NCBI RefSeq assembly: GCF_028372415.1
Contig: NC_092875.1
Location: 32,072,817 to 32,136,816, forward strand
Source of the DNA: Notamacropus eugenii
Taxonomy: Eukaryota; Chordata; Mammalia; Diprotodontia; Macropodidae
DNA length: 64,000 bases
Direction of reading: 5' to 3'
Shown here one piece after another: positions 47,198 through 56,100 of the stretch (the first letter of the stretch is position 1; each line of letters starts with the position of its first letter). The translations under genes were made by a program, and so were the position numbers. The notes under the pieces are model-generated. The model saw only the letters and a list, made by a program, of their open reading frames with translations, made no database searches and had not been told where the DNA came from.

Positions 47198-50100
47198 CTC
47201 CTCAGTTTCCTGTCTATCATTTGGGAGTAATTATAGGACTGGTTGTGAGGAGCAGATAAGGGCATGTAAAAGCCCTTTCCAGGCCGTCAAGTACTGCATG
47301 CATGTTTGCAGTTAATACTGTGAGTATATTCTGGAGTCAGATTATGCAGATTTGAATCCCACCTGTTCCTTAGTACTTCGTGTGACCTTAAGCAAGTATT
47401 CACGTCTGTGGGCCTTGGTTTCCTCATTTGGAACACAGGGACATTGGACCAGCTGAACTCTGAGGTCCCTTCTAGCCCTAAATCTATGATCCATATTGGC
47501 AAGGAGGAAAAGTTAGATATGGGGCGTAAGGGACATTTTCGAGCTGAACATGAAGCCTATCCCTGTTCTCTGGCTCCTGGGCTAATAACGTAGAGAAAGG
47601 TGGTCAGGTGAAGCTGTATTGCACTCAGGGCAGGATGAGAAAGCATCAGGGCCCTGAAGGGATGGCCGGACTGTGAACGTTCCAGCCCTTTCCTGTACCC
47701 TGCCTCAGTTAACCCTGTCTGGCCAGTGGCCAGGGAAGCGCAACATCAGATGTTTTCGCTGTTTGACCCTAAGCAAACTCACATAACCTCCCTGAGCCTC
47801 AGTTCCCTCTTCTGTAAAATGAGGGCCTCAGGGGTCCCTTCCAGCTTTAAAAATGTGATATTAATACCTCTGTGACTTTGTCCTTCTTTAACAGTGGATT
47901 ATATATCCCCAACACGACCCCTCCCCAAGTTTCCGTTGTACAATTCGGACTATGGAGTCAGCTCTCTGTTATCTGTGGTGAAGGGTCAGAGCACAGCTGC
48001 GGACCATGCCATGCGGCCTGAATTCTCATCTGGTCTGGCTGTTGCTATGTATTATAATATGGCTGCTCTTTGTGATACTGTCTGGCTCAGGGTGATGATG
48101 CTGAAAGTGGATGGCAGGGGGAGGAAGCCAGGTGGGTACTGAGTGGCAGAATAAAGGCAGCCTGATGCATTGAAACTGTGACAGAGGAAATCTACCAAGT
48201 GAACAAACCACAGAGAGGGGAGATTTAGCTAAATGTGATGTGAAATGCCCAAAGCATCCAACCAATTGGCGGTTCTGAGCAAAGAACTTAAAATCTGGGC
48301 ATGGATTGGCAGGTGGTCCCTTCACGGCCCCCCTCTCAAGCCCTCTGTTCTCTGTATCTTTATCACTTCATCCACCTGTAGCTGTGGCTGTGGCCTTCTT
48401 TTGCAGACCGTGTTTACATCCTAGGATCATAAATCCAGAGCCATACTGGAACCTCAGACATCAGCTGGTGCAACCACATCATTTTGTTTGTCACATAGAT
48501 AGTAAGTGGCAGAGCCAGGATGAAAACATTGGTCGTGGGACTCCCACCTTCAACCCTTTTTTTCCTCTTACCATTTGGCATCCCTGGGTTTCAATCCTCT
48601 CATTTTTAAAATGAAAGTTTCAGGTAGATGACTGATAGATTCTGCAAGGAGTGGAGGGTATGAAACTGAGTGGATATGGCTTGTGCTTTGACTGTGAAGA
48701 GGAACTCCCAATGTGGAAACTCCCTGTACCCAGGATGATTAGTACCTCTCCTCTACTTTAGAGTCTTAGAGAGTAGCTGAAAGGATCATCCAGGGCTGAA
48801 AGGAATCTCAGATACTCAGATCACTTTGCGGTTGAGGAAACTGAGCTGCAGATGACCTGAGGTGACATCAAGGTTTATTGAGTCCAACATCCTTGATTTA
48901 TATGTGAGGAAACTGAGACTGAGAGGGGTAAGGGACTTTCTCAGAGTGACACAGCTAGTACTTCTCTGAGGGAGGATTTGCACTCTCACTTTCCTGACTC
49001 TTGAGTCCAAAGTTCTATGTGCTATGCTGCCCTCACACAGAGAGTAAGCAACACCAAGGGGATTGAAACCCCAGTCTTGTAGTTCTAGAATTAGTGCTCT
49101 ATACACTGTCCTAGGGACTGGGAAGTTGTGTCTTTTCCATGGCTAATCAGTTAGGTTTTTCAAAGGCAGGACTTAAACTCAAATCTCCCTGACTCCAAAC
49201 GCATCCTTCTCTCCATTATTCCACATTCCTTCTCCCCTTGATTCTGAGTTAATTCAGATAAACATCAGCTACAGACACTGCCTTCACCTGGACTCTAGGC
49301 CAACTAAGCAGAATCTAGACTGGGTCTATGAGTCACAGATTTTAAAGAAAAATCATAATTCTTAGAACAAATTGAAATGTTACTCAGAGTGTACTGGAGA
49401 AAGTATTGCTAGTGTGCTTGGTGGGTGATTTGCCTCTCGTTTGGTCCCCACAGTTGCCTTCCCTAAAAAGGAGATTTCTTGTTATGAAAAGCAATGCTTG
49501 TATTCCCCTGGTAGATTAGTGTTCTTAAATACAATCCAGATAATGCACTGATTTCCTTCTTCTTTATCTCTTCAGCTCTCACAACTGGAATACACTGTTT
49601 ATGGGGACAAATGCCGTGGCTGAAGCTGTAGCACAGAAGTACAATGCCACGAAAAGCCAAGTGTTTGACCATGTGAGTAAGAATCCTGCTGGGCAAGCAC
49701 CAGCCCTGTAGGCCAGAGCCCTAAGGCCATGAGCAAACTCTGGGAAAGGAAATTAGCATAAGGCCATTCTGGCATATAGACAGAATTCTGCCCGGGCTCT
49801 CTGGTGGTCATTCAACTATGTTCTCTGCTGCCCTCCACGTATCATGGGATCAGAGACTTAGACAGTCAGAGGTGGAAGGAACCTTCGGGGTTATGCAGCA
49901 TGTTCAGCCCCCTCATTTTAAATGCGCTTTGATATTTTTAAAAACTAGCTTTTGGTCTACATCACATTTATATCCCTCCTTATCCAGAGAAGTCATATCT
50001 TATAATGAGGTCTTAGAGAGAGAGACAGAGAAAGAAGAGGAGAGGAGAGGACAGGAGAGGACAGGAGAGGAGAGGAGAGGAGAGGAGAGAAGAGAAACAA

Positions 50101-53100
50101 TATTTCAGCAGTTGAGCATGTCTTGACAGTAGAGGCAATATTTTGCATCCATCGTCCCCCGCCTCTGCATTTATACAAGGCAGCTCTTCTCTGGGGTCAG
50201 ACTTGATCAGGATCATTATACAGCTCCACCCCCTCATTTTACCAGTGAAAAAACTGTAGCCCAGAAAAGTGGATGATTTTACCAAGATCACACAGGAGTG
50301 GCAGAGTCAAGATTTGAACCCAGGTCCTCTGACTAAAATCCATTGATTTTCAACTAAACCAACTGAAGTTTTTTGCCAGGCCTTGTGTCAGAGATAGAGG
50401 TTTGTGACCTTTGTGACCCTGAGTCCTGGCTTCCCCTCTCCATAGGAGATCAAAGGTAGTGTGGCTGTCCGAGTGGCCCTGGGCGAGACTGAGCTGGTCC
50501 AGGAAGTGCGGCGGTTCCTGATTGAGAATGGTGTGAGCCTGGATTCCTTCAGCCAGGTAAGCCAGGCCTTTGAGCCCTAAACCAGTGGTGGCGAACCCCT
50601 AAATAGAGGGCCACGTCACCTGACACAAGGATCCCTGCCATCCACTTACTGACTTAGAAAATCACATATTAGTCTTACCTGTGTTTATTGTATTTTCATT
50701 TGCTTTGTTAAATATTCTTTAGTTACATTTTAATCTGGTTCAGGCCACTTAGGGGTATTATAGGCCACATCTTTGATGTCTCCACTCTAGGAAACTTCAT
50801 TTGGTGGTTAGAATTGGAGGATTAAGGAATTACTGTGATTGATGTGAGGATCTGACCTTTTGACAAGAAATGTGTCTAAAAATTATCTTAAGATCATAGA
50901 AGAGGCCCAGAGCTTGGCTAGAAGGGCCCCGGGTCCCAGTGCATGACGAGTCTCAATGACATGTGTCAGCAAGGACCCTGGCATACACAGGATGGCCTGC
51001 TGCACAGGTTCTTAGATCTGCTTTTCTTAAAGGAAAACGAATTTAATCAAACACATATGTCTTTCACTTGAACTTCAGAGAAAATACAAACAGAAAGACC
51101 AGCAGACAGGGCTTCCAGCTGTCTGACCATAGACAATACATATATCTTTACCAGAGAGAGAAGCAACAACATTGGGTTTTCAAAGCTGGGGGGCTTTTTA
51201 ATATGGCTGCCCAGAGTCTCAGCTGGTGCCCGAACCTTCTTCTAAAAAATAAGTCCCGAAGCAAAACCTCCCCCTCAGAGTCTATGTGAACTTTTCAAAG
51301 CTGGAGGGCATGGCCTCGTGACCCTGTGCCTCGATAGAAATGAACCAAAGGTGTCTGAAGCCACCATTACACAACACCGCCTCAGAGGCCTGGGATGGCC
51401 AGGAAACATTCCTTCTGCATCCCTTGTTCATCAGCTTGTCTAAGATTTTTCTGGACCCAAATTTTCAGAATTTTATCACTTCCTAGTAGCAAATTACAGA
51501 TGCTTATAACCCCCCATGATGAGGAAAGTGCACAGGCCTATGCACTATAGATGTGAGTCAAAGTGGGGCTTGTCATGCAAAGCCAGGACTTGCTTTATTA
51601 TACAAAGTTGTCTTTATATGGTTCATTGGATTCATTTTCTATGGAAGGAGTAGGGGGCCATGAGAGTTATACAGTGTCAGGGCTGGGAGGGGCCTTAGAA
51701 CAGGGGATGTCACCTGGGAGGAAGCTAAGGACATGGAATAAGATTAGACATTCATAGCTGCATGGCATCATTGAAAGCCTCTGATCACAGGCTCAGAATT
51801 TCTGAGTTTGCAGGGACTTCACCTACCATCCCATACAGTTCAATTCTCCATGAAAGGAGTACTTAGGACACACATCATCCAGGAGGGCAGCCAGCCCCTC
51901 CCTAGAACCCTGAATGATTGAGGAGCCTCCTGCCTCTCAGGGTGGCCCATTTTACTTTGGGTCACCCCTCCTGCTTAGGAAGTTCTTCCTGACCACCTAC
52001 GTTGGCCCCTCCCCTGCTTACCCACTTTGCTGCTGCTTCTGCCCCTTCTGGTGCCACACGAGACAAGTCCTGTCCCTCTTCCCCATCCCTGTCTCCCCCA
52101 TATTTGAGACCGGCCATCCTGGGTCCCCCAGTTCTTTTGTCCTCCAGGCTTAATGTACATAAACAATCTTTATCCATAGCCCTTCCTCTCCTAGACAGAC
52201 TCCGTCTTGTCAGGTTCCGAAACAGTTACACCCCAAATGGACCCCTAAATGAAATCTATCAGAGGAGAGGGACGATCACTTTTCTCTTTCTAGAAACACT
52301 GCCCCTCTTTTCAGTCCAAGGTGGCCCTTGGTTTTCTGGCTCACATCCTGTTGACTCATGTTGAGCTTGAGGTCCACTGAAACCCTCATATCTTTTTCAG
52401 AACCACTGCTTTCTCTCCATACCTCCACCATCTGATATTGCCAGTGCTTCTGTTCAGGTGGTGTGTAGTGTAAGCTAAAGGCAAGATCTCTACAGTCTCT
52501 CTTTTGATTTTCACCCAAATACTCCCCTTCATGTTTCTCCCCTCGTTTGCTTGTTTATTTGTTTGTTTTCACTATTATTCCTTCTTAATATGTTATGCTT
52601 CTGACTCTTTACCTTTTACCTAGCCTGTTTCTTCTGGATAAAACCTATGTCTCCAGTGTCATAGTTGTGGCTTTTATCCACATCTCAGTGATACTTAGGG
52701 GGTCAAATTTGGTTCCTTTCTCTAAGGTTCCCTAGTTCTTCACAATCTCCACCTGACCTTTGGGCATTTATGTACTGATACTTACAAGAGGCCAGGGATT
52801 TTGTCTCCTGTGAATTTGTGGGTGTCTGAGTTGTTTTTCTTCCATCTTTGTAGCCATTCCCTCTATTCTCCATAGTATCCAACTTGAGGAACATAAAGAA
52901 ACAATCTTCTCTCTCCCCCATCCTTTCTGGTTGACTTACAGTTTGACTTTCAAGTTGACTTATAAGATACCCAACAAACACATTCCCTCCAGCCTTTGTT
53001 TAGGGGTATGTTATCTCTGACCAGGAATCCATCAACCCTACATTGTAAACTATAATCCAAAAATTCATTCCAGACATCACCTTCTTAGCGGCTCTTCACT

Positions 53101-56100
53101 TCCCAAGTTAATTTTTCTCTCTCAGATTCCTTGCCTTCGTTGGACTTTTGAGAAGAAAACAGCCTGTGCCTTATAGTTTTCAGTTTCTTGCCCAAGACCA
53201 CGTAATCATTGGCAGTTCTTTTTTTTCCTCTTTTTAAATTAATTTAGTTTTCATCATTCACTTCCACAAGATTTTGAGTTTCAGATTTTCTCCCCGTCTC
53301 CCCGCTCTCCTCACCACAAGAAAACATGCATTCTCTCACCCTCCCCTCCTTCTCTTATCCCCTTCCCTTCTATTTTCCATAGGGCAAGATAAACTTCTAA
53401 ACCCCATTGCCTGTATATCTTTTTTCCCAGTTGTTTGTAAAATCAATTTTTAACAATTGTTTTTAAAACTTTGAGTTCCACATTCTCTCCCTTCCTCCCC
53501 ACCCACCATCATTGAGAAGGCAAACAATTTGATGTAGGTTATACATGTGTAGTCATGCAAAACACTTACCATAACAGTCATGTTGTGAAAGACTAACTAT
53601 ATTTTCCTCCATCTTATGCAGCCCCCCATTTATTCTATTCTCTTCTTTGACCCTGTCCCACCTCAAAAGTGTTTGCTTCTGATTACCCCGTCCCGCTATG
53701 TGCCCTCTTTTCTATCATTACCTTCTTTTCTATCCCCTCCCCTGTACTTTTCTGTAGGGTAAAATAGATTTCCATACCCAACTGAATGTATGTTATTCCC
53801 TTCTTCAGCCAAATCTTATGTGAGTAAGGTTCACTCTTTCCCTCTCACTTCCCCTCTCTTCCCCTCACTCATTATAAAAGCTTTTTTATATCATCCCTTC
53901 ATATTCAACTCATCCTATGCCCTCTGTATATATGTATATTCCTTCCAGCTACCCTAATACTGAGGAAGGTCTCATGAGTTACAAGTATCATCTTTCCATG
54001 TGAGAATGTAAACAGTTCAACTTTAGTAAGTCCCTTGTGATTTCTCTTTCCTGTTTACCTTTTCATGCTTCTTTTGAGTCTTGTATTTGAAAGTCAGATT
54101 TTCTGTTCAGCCCTGGTCTTTTCATCAAGAATGTTTGAAAATGCTCTATTTCATTGAATGTCCATTTTTTTCCCTTGAAATATTATACTCAGTTTTGCTG
54201 GGTAGGTGTTTCTTGGTTTTAATCCTACCTCTTTTGACCTCCAGAATATCATGTTCCAGGCTGTCTGATCCCATAATGTAGATGCTGCTAAATCATGTGT
54301 TATCCTAATTGTGCTTCCACAATAATTGAATTGTTTCTTTCTGGCTGCTTGCAATGCTTTCTCCTTGACCTGGGAACTCTGGAATTTGTCTACAATATTC
54401 CTAGGAGTTTTCCTTTTGGGATCTCTTTCAGGAGGTGATCAGTGGATTCTTTCAATTTGTATTTTCCCCTCCAATTTTAGAATATCAGAGCATTTTTCTT
54501 TGATAATTTCCTGAAAGATGTGTAGAATCTTTTTGATGATGGCTATCAGATAGTCCAATAATTTTAAAATTCTCTCTCCTGGATCCATTTTCCTGGTGAG
54601 TTGTTCTTCCAGTGAGATATTTCACATTGTCTTCGATTTTTTCATTCTTTTGGTTTTGTTTTATAATTTCTTAATTCCTCATAAAATCATTCTATTTTTT
54701 AAAGAACCATTTTCTTCAGTGAGCTTTTGGACCTCTTTTTTCATTTGGCCAATTCTGCTTAAGGCATTCTTCTCATTGCCTTTTTGGACCTCATTTGCCA
54801 TTTGAGTTAGTCTATTTTTAAGGTGGTTTTTTTTTCAGCATTTTTTGGGGGTCTCCTTTAGCAAGCTGTTGACTCGTTTTTTATGATTTTCTTGCATCAC
54901 TCTCATTTCTCTACCTATGTTTTTCTCTACTTCTCTTACTTGATTTTCAGAATCCTTTTTGAGCTCTTCCATGGCCTGAGACCAATTCATATTTTTCTTG
55001 GAGGCTTTGGATATAGGAGCTTTGACTCTTGTTTTCTTCTTCTGAGTGTGTTTTGATCTTCCTTGTCACCAAAGTAAGATTCTATAGTCTGATTTTTTTC
55101 TGCTCTTTGCTCATTTTTCCAGCCAATTACTTGACTTTTTAGCACTTTATTAAGGTAGCACTATGCTTTCAGAGTGAAATGTGCACTATCCCAAGCTTCA
55201 GAGGTTTTTCAAAGCTATTTTCACATATATTTCTTGGGATCTATAAACTTTTAGTTCTTCCAAGTTTGATCAAAGGAGAGGTGTTCACTTCTCTCCTGGT
55301 CTGTGTGCTGGTCTGTGAGTGACTGCAAGTACTCTTTTCTGCCCTGGAACTTTGAGAAGTGTTCCCTCTCTACCACCACCACAAACTCCACCATGTCAGC
55401 GCTCTTTCTTGCCCCAAGACTGCCACCCAGGACTACAACACAGATCCAAGTAAGAACAAAGCAAGAGAATCCTGCCTCAGATTCCTCCATCTTCCCCTCA
55501 AGTGGGAGTCTAACTTAACATTTGTAACCATGGTGTCAGTAACTTGACCATGACTGAAATATAATCACTGCATGCATTTCAATCACAAAGACTGAAGAGA
55601 GTGTCAGAGCTGGGAGGGCCCTTAAAATGGAATGTTAGAGGTGGGAGGGGCCTTAGAACAGGCCTTAGAAAAGAGGCTGCTCAGACCGAGGCTGGGAAGA
55701 AAGGTCAGAGCTGGTAGGGAAGGGGTGACCTTAGATAACTTAGTCTCACCTATTTTTGCAGATGTGGAAATTAAGGCCCAATGAGGGACCTTGTCAACCT
55801 CAGTTGCTTAGCCGCTTCCTTAGTGGCAGGTTAGGGAGGAGCAACCAGCTCCACTCAGCCTTGGGCTGCTGCTTTTCCCCCACAGATCAACCCTCTTCTC
55901 TTTTTAACCCTTTTTTTCCCTCAAAATCTCTACAATAGAATAGAGTATTGAGCAGAGCCCTTTTTGGACACCTCCAAGTGGACTAAGTTTCTTAACGTGA
56001 GAGTTGTTAGTGACCATTCAGGGGCTGCAATGCCAAGGGTGGTTCTAGGTCAAGGCTGCAGGTGCCTTCACTTCTGTGAACATAGGAAGCCCTTAGCCTT

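Larger units (their letters stand above)
46654..50445 (+). other. RBM19: RBM19 introns 12 and 13 (flanking exon 13)
   Basis: Intron 12 (46654-49575) has SINE fragments (46690-46900, 47310-47490, 47750-47860), a CA repeat, and reverse MIR pieces (48430-48600, 48790-49100). Intron 13 (49673-50445) has a purine repeat and a reverse MIR piece (50215-50340). No additional exon recognised. Confidence 0.75.
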
